From NCBI RefSeq assembly GCF_900114185.1, contig NZ_FOSE01000001.1, forward strand, positions 955,749 to 1,019,748: a DNA stretch of 64,000 bases. Reading direction: 5' to 3'. This document shows positions 8,257-15,897 of the stretch, piece after piece (the first letter of the stretch is position 1; the number at the start of each line of letters is the position of its first letter). The position numbers and the translations under genes were made by a program. The DNA comes from Cellulomonas sp. KH9 (GTDB lineage Bacteria > Actinomycetota > Actinomycetes > Actinomycetales > Cellulomonadaceae). Below the pieces are notes generated by a model. That model made no database searches and was not told where the DNA came from. It was given only the letters and a program-made list of their open reading frames with translations.

Positions 8257-9050
8257 GCGGTCACCTCCGCCAGCACCTCGTCGACGAGCAGCGTGGTGAC
8301 GGCGCGGCGCCAGTCGGGCGCGCCGTGCAGGTCGTCGAACCACTCCAGGCCGGCCAGTGCGTCGGTGACCTGCGACGACGTCGGCGGGCCCGTGAACCGG
8401 CGCTGCACCGGTCGGGGTGTCGCCGCCGTCACCGTCAGCGTCAGCGTCCCGTCCTCGTCGCGCCGCGCGGCCACCAGGGACGCCGAGCGACCGACGGCCG
8501 TGAGCGAGATCTGCCGCACCGCGGTCCGGGCGCGCAGCGCGTGGCCGGGCACGTCGAAGGCGCGGACGACCTCACCCGGCGCCAGCGTCGTGCGACCGGG
8601 GCCCACGACGAGGTCGGCGACCGGCTCCCGGCGGTCCGTGCCGTCCGCGGCCCAGACCACCGCGACCGCGTCGAGCGCCGCCAGGAGCGCCGTCATGGCG
8701 CCGGCCGGGAGCGCGAGCGCGACGTTCCCACCCACGGTCGCCTGCGCCTGCACCTTGAAGGACATGAGCAGCGCGTCCACGCACCCCGCGACGAGCGGCC
8801 ACCCGGTCCACGCCGGGTCCGGGACGTACGCGGCCAGCTGCTCGACCGTGCAGGTGGCCGCGACCCGCAGCCCGTCGCCGGCGCGTTCCACGGGCACCCA
8901 GCCGAGCGCGGTGAGGTCCACGAGACCCGTCACCCCGGGCTGCGGCTCGGAGAACAGCCACGTCCCACCGGCCAGCAGCTGCTCGCCCGGGGCGAGGCGC
9001 AGGTCGGCGCGCGTGCGGGCCCGGCGCAGGGAGGCGACGTCGAGGTCCAT
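8253..9050 (-). CDS. Xanthine dehydrogenase FAD-binding subunit
   Basis: The 265-residue protein belongs to the CO dehydrogenase flavoprotein (FAD_binding_5) family. It shows LLAGGTWLFSE near the N-terminus, in the position of the usual FAD-contacting AGGTDL, and ATVGGNVALALPAG in the middle, matching the second FAD motif (T-I/V-GGN). The C-terminal part (RTAVRQISLTAVGRSASLVA onward) fits the CO_deh_flav_C domain. It passes electrons from the iron-sulfur centres of the fused subunit to NAD+ or another acceptor. The start shares one base with the stop of the RpiR-type regulator gene and its stop overlaps the fused subunit by 4 bases. Confidence 0.88.
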   Translation of the reverse strand: MDLDVASLRRARTRADLRLAPGEQLLAGGTWLFSEPQPGVTGLVDLTALGWVPVERAGDGLRVAATCTVEQLAAYVPDPAWTGWPLVAGCVDALLMSFKVQAQATVGGNVALALPAGAMTALLAALDAVAVVWAADGTDRREPVADLVVGPGRTTLAPGEVVRAFDVPGHALRARTAVRQISLTAVGRSASLVAARRDEDGTLTLTVTAATPRPVQRRFTGPPTSSQVTDALAGLEWFDDLHGAPDWRRAVTTLLVDEVLAEVTA

Positions 9051-9949
9051 CAGCGGGCCTCGACCTCACCCAGCGTGCGGTACGCCGAGTCGATGGCGGT
9101 GACGCGCTGCTCACCCGTGCGGCCCCGCCGGGCCAGGACGGCGTCGGCCAGCGCCGCGACCACCGAGGACGCCGCCGCGTACGAGTCGAACGCACCGCGC
9201 GCCTGCACCGGGCACTCCACCCACCACGTGGCGTGCGCGGCCAGGGCCCGCGCCGTGGGGTCGGCCAGCAGCACGACCGGCGTGCCGGCCGCGCGCAGCC
9301 GCTCGGCGAGCGCCCGCACCCCCGGCGGCCGGCGGCGGAACGCCACCAGCACCACCGCGTCCTGCGGCGACAGGTCGACGACGTCCTCGGACCACGACTG
9401 GCCCGGCTGCGGCAGCAGCGTCACGTGCGGCCGCACCTGCATGAGCTGCTGGCGCAGGTGCAGCGCCACCGGGTAGCTGTTGCGCAGCCCCACCACGACG
9501 ACGCGCGGGGCGTGGGCGAGCAGGTCGGCCACGGCGTCGAGGTGCACGGCGAGCGCCGCGACGGCCGCCCGCACGGCCACCCCGTCCGCGTCGGCGTGCG
9601 CGTCGAGGTCCGGTGCGGCGGCCAGCGTCACGGGCAGGCCGTGGCCCCGCAGGCGACGCAGGTGCTCGCGCACCTGCGTGAAGTCGTCGAACCCCAGGCT
9701 GCGGAACAGGCGGCTCATCGTCGCCTTGGACACCCCGGCCAGGGCCGCGAGCTCCGCGGCGGAGTACGTCGCGAGGTCACCGAAGTGCTCGAGCAGCACG
9801 TCGGCGCCGCGGCGCTCCTGCGGCGGCAGGTCCGCGTAGCGGGCGGCCACGCGCTCGTCGAGACGCAGGCCGTCGACGTCCGGCCCGGCGGGGGAGGCGT
9901 GGTCGGGGGTGAGGGCCGCGGGCGTGGGGCTCGGTGCGGTGGTCGTCAT
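9050..9949 (-). CDS. MurR/RpiR family transcriptional regulator
   Basis: The 299-residue regulator has an N-terminal RpiR-type helix-turn-helix (about residues 40-110, with YSAAELAALAGVSKATMSRL) and a C-terminal SIS domain (about 130-280, starting near RVVVVGLRNSYPVALHL). SIS domains in this family usually sense phosphorylated sugars; members in purine or ureide clusters presumably sense a pathway intermediate. It lies inside the aminotransferase-allC-rpiR-xdh operon with 4-base and 1-base overlaps, so it would be expressed with its targets and is the best candidate to bind the GAAAC-N4-GTTTC palindromes. Which ligand it sees, and whether it activates or represses, cannot be read from the sequence. 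The N-terminal 25 residues are Pro/Ala-rich and poorly conserved. Confidence 0.88.
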   Translation of the reverse strand: MTTTAPSPTPAALTPDHASPAGPDVDGLRLDERVAARYADLPPQERRGADVLLEHFGDLATYSAAELAALAGVSKATMSRLFRSLGFDDFTQVREHLRRLRGHGLPVTLAAAPDLDAHADADGVAVRAAVAALAVHLDAVADLLAHAPRVVVVGLRNSYPVALHLRQQLMQVRPHVTLLPQPGQSWSEDVVDLSPQDAVVLVAFRRRPPGVRALAERLRAAGTPVVLLADPTARALAAHATWWVECPVQARGAFDSYAAASSVVAALADAVLARRGRTGEQRVTAIDSAYRTLGEVEAR

Positions 9950-11196
9950 GCCCGGACCCCGGCGGGCGTCCCGGTGCGCGTCGCGACCGCGCGCACGGCG
10001 GTGGTGAGCGCGTCCAGGCCCGCGGCGACGTCGACCGCGCGGACCTCCTCGTCCGGGTGGTGGCTGATGCCGTCGCGGCAGCGGACGAACAGCATGCCGA
10101 CGTCCGTCACCGCCGACACGGCCATGCCGTCGTGGCCCGCGCGGCTCCACACGTCCAGCGGGTCGGTGTCGCCGGTGGCGGCGACACCCTCACGCAGCGC
10201 GTCCCGCAGCCGCGCCGCGCACGGCGTCGCGGGCGCCTCGTAGAAGTCGGTGACGTGCACGGTCAGCCCGCGGGCCGCGCAGACCGCGGTGATGCCGGTC
10301 AGCAGCGTGCGGCGCATGGCGTCCCGCTCGGCGTCCGTCGCCGCGCGCAGGTCCACGGTGAAGACGGCACGGCCCGGGATGACGTTGACGGCGCCCGGCT
10401 CGACCTCGATCTGCCCGACCGTCGCGATGGCTCCGGAGTCCCGCACGGTGCGCTCGACCAGCACCACGGCCTCCGCGGCCCCGACGAGCGCGTCCCGCCG
10501 CCGGGGGTACGGCGTGCCGCCCGCGTGCCGGGCCTCCCCGACGACCTCGACCCGGAAGCGCTGCGCGCCCGCGATGGTCGTGACGACGCCCAGCGACCGG
10601 TCGGCCTCCTCCAGCAGCGGCCCCTGCTCGATGTGCGCCTCGAGGTACGCGACCAGGTCTGCCGGTCGGCGTGCCGCGGTACCCACGAGCGCGGGGTCCA
10701 GCCCGAAGTCGCGGGCGGCCTGCTCCAGCGTCGTCCCGTCCGCGTCCCGCAGGGCCCACCAGGTGTCGTCCCAGGTGCCCGCCAGCGCGCGCGAGCCCAT
10801 GAGCGCGGTGCCGAAGCGGGCGCCCTCCTCGTCGGTGAACCCGACGACCTCCAGCGCGCACGGCCACGTCGCGACCTCGTCCCGCAGCCGCTCGACCACC
10901 GCGACGGCCATGAGCACGCCCAGCATGCCGTCGTACCGGCCGGCGTCGGGGACGGTGTCGAGGTGCGAGCCCAGCAGCAGCGCCGGCAGCCCCGGCTCGC
11001 GGCCCTCGACGCGCCCGCACAGGTTGCCCGCCTGGTCGCGCCACGTGCGCAGCCCGGCCCCGGTCATCCACCCGGTGGTCAGCCGGTGGGCCGCGGCCAG
11101 CGCCGGCGTGAGGTGCTGACGGTCCAGGCGTCCCGGGCGGTCGGTGCACGCGGCCAGCGCGTCGCAACGCGCGAGCACGACCTCGGCCGTCGTCAC
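9946..11196 (-). CDS. allC: Allantoate amidohydrolase (M20 hydantoinase/carbamoylase family)
   Basis: The 416-residue protein is an M20-type dinuclear metal amidase. Metal-binding motifs are visible: GSHLDTVPDAGRYDG (about residues 76-90), FTDEEGARFG, and later AHIEQGPLL, HAGGTPYPRRRDA (dimerisation/substrate domain) and SRAGHDGM. It would release ammonia and CO2 from allantoate to give (S)-ureidoglycine, the substrate of the aminotransferase encoded immediately upstream. The GTG start overlaps that gene's stop by 4 bases and its own stop overlaps the regulator start by 4 bases. N-carbamoyl-L-amino-acid hydrolase and ureidoglycolate amidohydrolase are close relatives; pairing with a ureidoglycine aminotransferase makes allantoate the best-supported substrate. 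Confidence 0.85.
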   Translation of the reverse strand: MTTAEVVLARCDALAACTDRPGRLDRQHLTPALAAAHRLTTGWMTGAGLRTWRDQAGNLCGRVEGREPGLPALLLGSHLDTVPDAGRYDGMLGVLMAVAVVERLRDEVATWPCALEVVGFTDEEGARFGTALMGSRALAGTWDDTWWALRDADGTTLEQAARDFGLDPALVGTAARRPADLVAYLEAHIEQGPLLEEADRSLGVVTTIAGAQRFRVEVVGEARHAGGTPYPRRRDALVGAAEAVVLVERTVRDSGAIATVGQIEVEPGAVNVIPGRAVFTVDLRAATDAERDAMRRTLLTGITAVCAARGLTVHVTDFYEAPATPCAARLRDALREGVAATGDTDPLDVWSRAGHDGMAVSAVTDVGMLFVRCRDGISHHPDEEVRAVDVAAGLDALTTAVRAVATRTGTPAGVRA

Positions 11197-12401
11197 GCGG
11201 CGTACACCGCCTGCGCCGCGTCGACGCCGCCACCTGCGGCGACGGCCACGCCCAGACCCCGCAGCACGTGCTCCAGCGCCGCGAGGGTCGTGAGCACCGC
11301 GTCCTTGCGCGCGTTGACGCCCATCGTCCCGATGCGCCAGACCCGACCGTGCAGGGGGCCGAACGACGTGCCGATCTCGATCGCGAAGTCGTCGAGCATC
11401 GCCGCGCGCACCGCGTCCGCGACGACGCCGTCCGGCACCTCCACGGCCACCACGTTGTGCATCCGGTGCGCCGTGTCGCCGAAGACCTCCAGCCCCAGGC
11501 CCCGCACCCCCGCCAGCATCGCGGCGCCCGCCACCCGGTGCCGCTCGACGGCGTCGTCCAGGCCCTCCTCCAGCAGCACGCGCGCGCACTCGTGCGCGGC
11601 GTACAGCATCGACGTCGCCTCGGTGTGGTGGTTCAGGCGGCGAGGACCCCAGTAGTCGAGGATCTGCGCGAGGTCGAGGTAGTTGGAGCGGATGACCGCA
11701 CCACGGGGCTCGTCCTCGTCGGTCCGCAGCCCCTCCTCGACGTGCCGCCGGGCGCGCACGGCGTCGCGGGCGCGGTCCGACAGCGTGGTGGGCGCGCTGC
11801 CCGACGGGCCGCCGAGGCACTTCTGCAGGCCGGCGGTCACCACGTCGAGCCCCCAGGCGTCGGTGTGCAGCTCGTTGCCGCCCAGGGAGGCGGTGGCGTC
11901 CACGTACAGCAGCGCGTCGTGCTCCGCGCAGACCGCACCGATCTCGGCCAGCGGCTGGCGCATCGTCGTGGACGTGTCGCCGTGGACGACCGCGACGAGC
12001 CGCGGCCGGTGCCTCCGGACCGCGTCGGCCACGCGCTGCGGGTCGACGACCTCCCCCCACGGGGCCTCGACCGTCTCGACGGTGGCGCCGGCGCGGCGCG
12101 CGATCTCCACCAGCAGGTGCCCGAACCGGCCGAACACCGGGACGACCACGCGGTCCCCGGGCTCCACGAGGGACACCACCGCCGCCTCGATCGCCGCGCG
12201 GGCCGTGCCGTCGACCAGCAGCGTCGCCTCGTTGCCGGTGCGGAACACCCCCCGGTACAGCTCCTGCGTCGCGTTCATGTACCCGGTCATGACCGGGTCG
12301 AACTGCCCCACCAGCGGCGCGGACATCGCACGCAGCACCCGCGGGTCGGCGTTGATCGGGCCGGGCCCCATGAGCAGCCGGTGCGGCGGGTTGAGCGTCA
12401 T
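11193..12401 (-). CDS. pucG: (S)-ureidoglycine-glyoxylate aminotransferase
   Basis: This 402-residue fold-type I PLP enzyme resembles alanine-glyoxylate aminotransferases. The PLP lysine is Lys194 in TAGLQKCLGGPSG; a Gln at 33 (VGQFDP) and an Asn near 240 (RSNYLDL) lie in the region characteristic of PucG-type ureidoglycine aminotransferases, followed by LNHHTEATSM. It transfers the amino group of ureidoglycine to glyoxylate, giving oxalurate and glycine, which avoids ureidoglycolate hydrolysis. It heads the operon pucG-allC-rpiR-xdh. The ATG follows a TAGCGT -10 element by 7 bases, so translation is probably leaderless. Serine-glyoxylate aminotransferase is the alternative, but every neighbour belongs to ureide breakdown. 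Confidence 0.88.
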   Translation of the reverse strand: MTLNPPHRLLMGPGPINADPRVLRAMSAPLVGQFDPVMTGYMNATQELYRGVFRTGNEATLLVDGTARAAIEAAVVSLVEPGDRVVVPVFGRFGHLLVEIARRAGATVETVEAPWGEVVDPQRVADAVRRHRPRLVAVVHGDTSTTMRQPLAEIGAVCAEHDALLYVDATASLGGNELHTDAWGLDVVTAGLQKCLGGPSGSAPTTLSDRARDAVRARRHVEEGLRTDEDEPRGAVIRSNYLDLAQILDYWGPRRLNHHTEATSMLYAAHECARVLLEEGLDDAVERHRVAGAAMLAGVRGLGLEVFGDTAHRMHNVVAVEVPDGVVADAVRAAMLDDFAIEIGTSFGPLHGRVWRIGTMGVNARKDAVLTTLAALEHVLRGLGVAVAAGGGVDAAQAVYAA

Positions 12402-12408
12402 GGTCCGC

Positions 12409-12429
12409 ACGCTACGAAACGGCCGTTTC
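12409..12429 (-). promoter_or_regulatory. pucG promoter with perfect purine-regulon operator
   Basis: GAAACGGCCGTTTC (12416-12429) is a perfect 14-bp palindrome. On the leftward strand it is followed by GTAGCGT; TAGCGT (12414-12409) matches TANNNT and ends 7 bases before the ATG. The palindrome-to-ATG distance is 14 bases, exactly as at xdhC. A second GTTTC half-site follows at 12436-12440. Confidence 0.7.
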
Positions 12430-12458
12430 ACCGAGGTTTCGCCGAGGTGCGCCCCGGG

Positions 12459-13889
12459 TCACGGCCGCCCCAGCAGGCGGCCGGTGCCCGCGGTCACGGC
12501 CCCGTCGCGCACCACGACGCGCCCCCGCAGGACCGTGCCCGTGACCGACGCGGAGAGCTCGACCCCGTCGTACGCGCTGATGGGGTTGCGGTGGGCCAGC
12601 GCGCGCGCGTCCACGTGCAGCGGGACCCGCGGGTCGAGCACGAGGACGTCCGCATCGGCACCCGGTGCGAGGCGGCCCTTGTGGGGCAGCCCGACGAGGT
12701 CCGCGGTCCCCGTGGCCATCCAGCGGCTGACCCGGGCGACGTCGATGCCGCGGGCCGCGGCGCCGTGGGCGACCGCCTGGAAGCCGACCTGCAGCCCGGC
12801 GACCCCACCCCAGGCCTGCTGCAGGTCCCCGTCACCGCGCAGCTTCTCCTGCGCGGTCGCGGGGGAGTGGTCCGTGACGACCACGTCGATGATGCCGTCG
12901 AGCAGCCCGTCCCACAGCGCCTCCCGGTTGCCCGCGTCACGGATCGGCGGGCAGCACTTGTGCGCCGGCGACGCGTCGGGGATCGCCTCGGCGTCGAACG
13001 TCAGGTAGTGCGGGCACGTCTCCACCGTCACGGGCAGGCCCTCCGCGCGGGCGTCGGCGAGCAGGTCCAGCGCGCGGGCGCTCGACAGGTGCAGCACGTG
13101 CACGCGGCAGCCGGTCGCCCGGGCACCCGCGACGACCCGTGCGATCGCGGCTGTCTCCGCCTCGTGCGGCCGCGACGCGAGGAAGTCCCGGTAGACGCGG
13201 CCGGGGCGCACGGGGGCGTCCGCCAGCACCGCCGGGTCCTCGGCGTGGACGATGACGAGGCCGTCGAACGCCGCGACGGTCCGCAGCGCGGCGTCGAACG
13301 CGGCCGGTCCCAGGGGTGGGAACTCGTCGACGCCCGACGGCGACAGGAAGCACTTGAAGCCCATGACGCCCGCGTCCCACAACGGGTGCAGGTCGTCCAG
13401 GTTGCCGGGGACCGCTCCGCCCCACAGGGCCACGTCGACCGAGAGCTGACCCGTCGCCGCGCGCCGCTTGGCGGCCAGGCCGGACGTCGTGGTGGTGGGC
13501 GGGATGCTGTTGAGCGGCATGTCCACGAGGGTTGTGACGCCGCCCAGCGCCGCGGCGCGCGTCGCCGTGGCGAACCCCTCCCACGCCGTGCGGCCCGGCT
13601 CGTTCACGTGGACGTGCGTGTCCACGACGCCCGGCAGCACGTAGGCGTGGTCCGGGGCCGTGAGCACGGGCCCGTCGACCGGGACGTCGTAGGCGTCGAC
13701 CGCGGTGATGCGGCCGTCCGCGACGCGCAGCGTCGCGGCGCGCAGGGCGCCGTCGACCAGGACCTGGCGGCCGCGGACGGCCGCGACGAGGTCGCCGGGG
13801 GCGGGTGCGACGAGGCGGACGGGCGCGGAGCCGGTGCCGGGTGCCGGTGCCGCGGGACGCGCGGCGTCGTCGGGTGCGGTCGTCGTCAC
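12459..13889 (-). CDS. allB: Allantoinase
   Basis: The 476-residue cyclic amidohydrolase would open the hydantoin ring of allantoin to allantoate. The dinuclear zinc site is visible: HVH (His92, His94) in GVVDTHVHVNEPGR, the carbamylated-lysine position in GFKCFLSPSG, HAED, HVLHLSS and the catalytic Asp in VVTDHSPA. A C-terminal GADADVLVLDP segment is typical of the family. About 25 Pro/Ala-rich residues precede the fold. The gene starts 10 bases after the uricase stop and is the last of the leftward uraD-hiuH-uricase-allB set. Dihydropyrimidinase is related, but DHSPA with the substrate-loop Cys motif CFLSPSGVDEFP and the position after uricase fit allantoinase. Confidence 0.92.
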   Translation of the reverse strand: MTTTAPDDAARPAAPAPGTGSAPVRLVAPAPGDLVAAVRGRQVLVDGALRAATLRVADGRITAVDAYDVPVDGPVLTAPDHAYVLPGVVDTHVHVNEPGRTAWEGFATATRAAALGGVTTLVDMPLNSIPPTTTTSGLAAKRRAATGQLSVDVALWGGAVPGNLDDLHPLWDAGVMGFKCFLSPSGVDEFPPLGPAAFDAALRTVAAFDGLVIVHAEDPAVLADAPVRPGRVYRDFLASRPHEAETAAIARVVAGARATGCRVHVLHLSSARALDLLADARAEGLPVTVETCPHYLTFDAEAIPDASPAHKCCPPIRDAGNREALWDGLLDGIIDVVVTDHSPATAQEKLRGDGDLQQAWGGVAGLQVGFQAVAHGAAARGIDVARVSRWMATGTADLVGLPHKGRLAPGADADVLVLDPRVPLHVDARALAHRNPISAYDGVELSASVTGTVLRGRVVVRDGAVTAGTGRLLGRP

Positions 13890-13899
13890 GGCGCGGCCC

Positions 13900-14802
13900 T
13901 CAGACGAACCCGGGGACGCACGCCCACACGTGCGGTGCCGGGGCGTCGCCCTCGCGGTGCACGGCAGCCTCGATCAGGCCGTACGGGCGGTCGGCGGCGT
14001 AGAACACCTCGTTGTGGTTCTCGAGCCCGAACGGCTCGAGGTCCACCGGGAAGTGGTGCTTGTTGGGGCACGACAGCCGCACCTCGGCCACGTCGTCGCA
14101 CGCCTCGAGGACGGCGCGGCCCATCGCGAAGATGGTGTGCTGCAGCGCCAGGGAGTGCACCTGCGCGAAGGTCGAGAGCAGCAGGTCGCGCACGATCGGG
14201 TAGCGGGTCTCGAAGTCCACGTCCGCGTTCGCCCACCGCCACCAGGCGGTCACCGACGTCGCCAGCACGCGGTCCTTCGTCTCCCCGAGCGTGGTGTACC
14301 GGTCGCGGGGGAAGCCCCAGAACTCCGAGCCCGTCGTCTTCAGCACCGTGGCCCCGGTGAACCCGGAGACGACGTGCGCCCCGTCGCGGCCCAGCTGCAC
14401 GACGGTGCGCCGGGTCTCGCGGCCCGTGCGGACGAATGCGTGGTCGTGCGGCTCACCGTCCACCGCGATGCGGTCCCAGGCGTGCACGTCGGCGGCGAAC
14501 CGTCCGCCGGTGACCTGCGCGAAGTCCTCGACGAAGTGCCGGCCGAGCCGCAGCAGGAACCGCTCGGGGGAGCCGACGCCGTGCTCCTGCGCGAACGCGT
14601 ACACGGTGTTCTTCTGCGTGTCGGTGGCCACGACGTGCGCGTTGTCGCCGGTGGTGTGGCAGGCGGTGAAGTCACCGCGCAGCTGCGTGGTGACCGTGAG
14701 GTCCTCGATCTCGTGCACCGCGGTGTCGCGCGTGACGCGCACGAGCCGCACCTCGGCCTTCCCGTACTGGTTGGTCCCCAGGACCACGTCTCCCACGGCC
14801 AT
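13900..14802 (-). CDS. Urate oxidase (uricase)
   Basis: The 300-residue, cofactor-free enzyme oxidises urate to 5-hydroxyisourate. Family landmarks include NTVYAFAQEHG, RRTVVQLGRDGAHVVSGFTG, VLKTTGSEFWGFPRDRYT (substrate pocket), TLGETKDRVLATSV and the C-terminal NKHHFPVDLEPFGLENHNEV. Length matches bacterial tetrameric uricases. The ATG is preceded by GAGGGAGC lying within the last codons of the HIU hydrolase gene. The order uraD-hiuH-uricase places the three steps from urate to S-allantoin together, as the HIU and OHCU intermediates are unstable. No FAD-dependent HpxO-type urate hydroxylase is present. Confidence 0.95.
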   Translation of the reverse strand: MAVGDVVLGTNQYGKAEVRLVRVTRDTAVHEIEDLTVTTQLRGDFTACHTTGDNAHVVATDTQKNTVYAFAQEHGVGSPERFLLRLGRHFVEDFAQVTGGRFAADVHAWDRIAVDGEPHDHAFVRTGRETRRTVVQLGRDGAHVVSGFTGATVLKTTGSEFWGFPRDRYTTLGETKDRVLATSVTAWWRWANADVDFETRYPIVRDLLLSTFAQVHSLALQHTIFAMGRAVLEACDDVAEVRLSCPNKHHFPVDLEPFGLENHNEVFYAADRPYGLIEAAVHREGDAPAPHVWACVPGFV

Positions 14803-14804
14803 CG

Positions 14805-15125
14805 TCAGCTCCCTCGGTACGTGGTGTAGGCGAACGGGCTCAGCAGCAGAGCCAGGTGGTAGTGCGGCTGGTCGGCGTCGACCAGCACCTCCAGGTGGAC
14901 GGCGGCGTGGACCGTCGGGACGCCGGCGGCCGCGAACCACGCCGCCGTGTCGAACCGCAGGCCGTACCGGCCGCCGCCCAGGACCGTGGCCCAGCGCAGC
15001 CGACCGTCGGCGTCGGTCCGGCCCCTCTCGAGGGGTGTGCCGTCACCGGCCAGCAGGGTCACGTCGAGGCCGACGGCCGGGCGGCCGGCGACGGCGTCGA
15101 GGACGTGCGTGGAGCAGGTCGTCAT
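14805..15125 (-). CDS. hiuH: 5-hydroxyisourate hydrolase (transthyretin-like)
   Basis: The 106-residue protein is a transthyretin-like HIU hydrolase. It opens with TTCSTHVLDAVAGRPA, contains RTDADGRLRW and ends with the diagnostic YRGS tetrapeptide (103-106), which separates HIU hydrolases from transthyretin hormone carriers. It hydrolyses 5-hydroxyisourate to OHCU. It overlaps uraD upstream by 4 bases and lies 2 bases before the uricase start, so the three proteins are probably made together. Confidence 0.95.
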   Translation of the reverse strand: MTTCSTHVLDAVAGRPAVGLDVTLLAGDGTPLERGRTDADGRLRWATVLGGGRYGLRFDTAAWFAAAGVPTVHAAVHLEVLVDADQPHYHLALLLSPFAYTTYRGS

Positions 15126-15742
15126 GCGACCGGGTCCCCCGCCGGGACGGTCGCGGGTGCCGCGGGGACCGTGGGCGCGGGGGCGTCGGACGTGGCGCGC
15201 GGCGACCGGGTGTGCGGCGGGGCGTGCGGGGTCGGGCCTGCCGGGGCGTCGGTCACGAGCGACGTCAGGCGCAGGAGGGCGATCTCGCGGAGCTGCTGCG
15301 CGGTGACCTCGGCCTCGGTGAGGTCGTCGTGCGTGAGCCGCTGCTCGAGCAGCGCGAGGACCTCGGCGCTGCTGCGTCCCGCGGCGCGCACCAGGTAGAC
15401 GCGCCCGAAGCGCCGCTCGTACCGCGTGTTGCCGGCGGCGAGCCGCGCGGCGACGTCCGCGTCGGCGGTGTCCACACCGGACTGCTCGCGCGTCGACATG
15501 GCGGCGGTCGGGCCGTCGCCGCGGTGCCGCTCGCCGATGCGGGGGTGGTCGGCCAGCGCCCGGTCGACGTCGACGTGCCCCCAGGCCAGCGCCTGCTCGG
15601 CGGCGTGGGTCCGGAGGGCGTCGACCGAGCGGTAGGGACGCGCCGCGACGACGGACGCCGCCCACCACGGCACGTCGGCGCAGGCGCCCACGACGGCCTG
15701 CGCGTCCGCAGCGGGCAACGCGTTGAACTCCTGCAGCAGCAT
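15122..15742 (-). CDS. uraD: OHCU decarboxylase with extended C-terminus
   Basis: The 206-residue protein converts OHCU to S-allantoin. The UraD fold occupies about residues 1-165: FNALPAADA, ADHPRIGER with catalytic His66, STREQSGV and NTRYERRFGRVYLVRAAGRS, then the LREIALLRL helix. The last 40 residues are an Ala/Pro/Thr-rich tail with no similarity to the family, whose usual length is about 165. The start has GAGAGGAC a few bases upstream. It is the first gene of uraD-hiuH-uricase-allB, preceded by a palindrome at 15794-15807 and a TACGGT -10 candidate at 15766-15771. Confidence 0.92.
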   Translation of the reverse strand: MLLQEFNALPAADAQAVVGACADVPWWAASVVAARPYRSVDALRTHAAEQALAWGHVDVDRALADHPRIGERHRGDGPTAAMSTREQSGVDTADADVAARLAAGNTRYERRFGRVYLVRAAGRSSAEVLALLEQRLTHDDLTEAEVTAQQLREIALLRLTSLVTDAPAGPTPHAPPHTRSPRATSDAPAPTVPAAPATVPAGDPVA

Positions 15743-15765
15743 CCCGTGTCCTCTCGCCCGCGCCG

Positions 15766-15807
15766 ACCGTAGGCGCCGGATGTGTCCCCGAGGGAAACGG
15801 TTGTTTC
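15766..15807 (-). promoter_or_regulatory. uraD promoter and operator
   Basis: GAAACGGTTGTTTC (15794-15807) has perfect GAAAC/GTTTC arms. Leftward from it, TACGGT (15771-15766) fits a -10 element, with the palindrome ending just upstream of the -35 position. The predicted leader is short (about 17 bases) and includes GAGAGGAC before the uraD ATG. Confidence 0.6.
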
Positions 15808-15847
15808 AGCAGCGTGAATACCTGCGGACGGTGCCCGTGCCGACGGC

Positions 15848-15890
15848 GGTGCCGGTGGAGGTGCCGGTGCCGGTGGAGGTGCCGGTGCCT
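15848..15890. repeat. Short tandem repeat, 18-bp unit
   Basis: GGTGCCGGTGGAGGTGCC occurs about two and a third times in tandem between the amidase 3' end and the uraD operator. It codes for nothing recognisable and is probably slippage-prone sequence. Confidence 0.6.
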
Positions 15891-15897
15891 GTGGGGG

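Noticed and set aside
11193-12401. Serine-glyoxylate or alanine-glyoxylate aminotransferase
   Set aside because: Same fold, but it lies between ureide genes and carries PucG-like active-site residues.
11268-14360. Rightward open frame of more than 1000 codons
   Set aside because: It runs antisense across pucG, allantoinase and uricase and has shadow-type composition.
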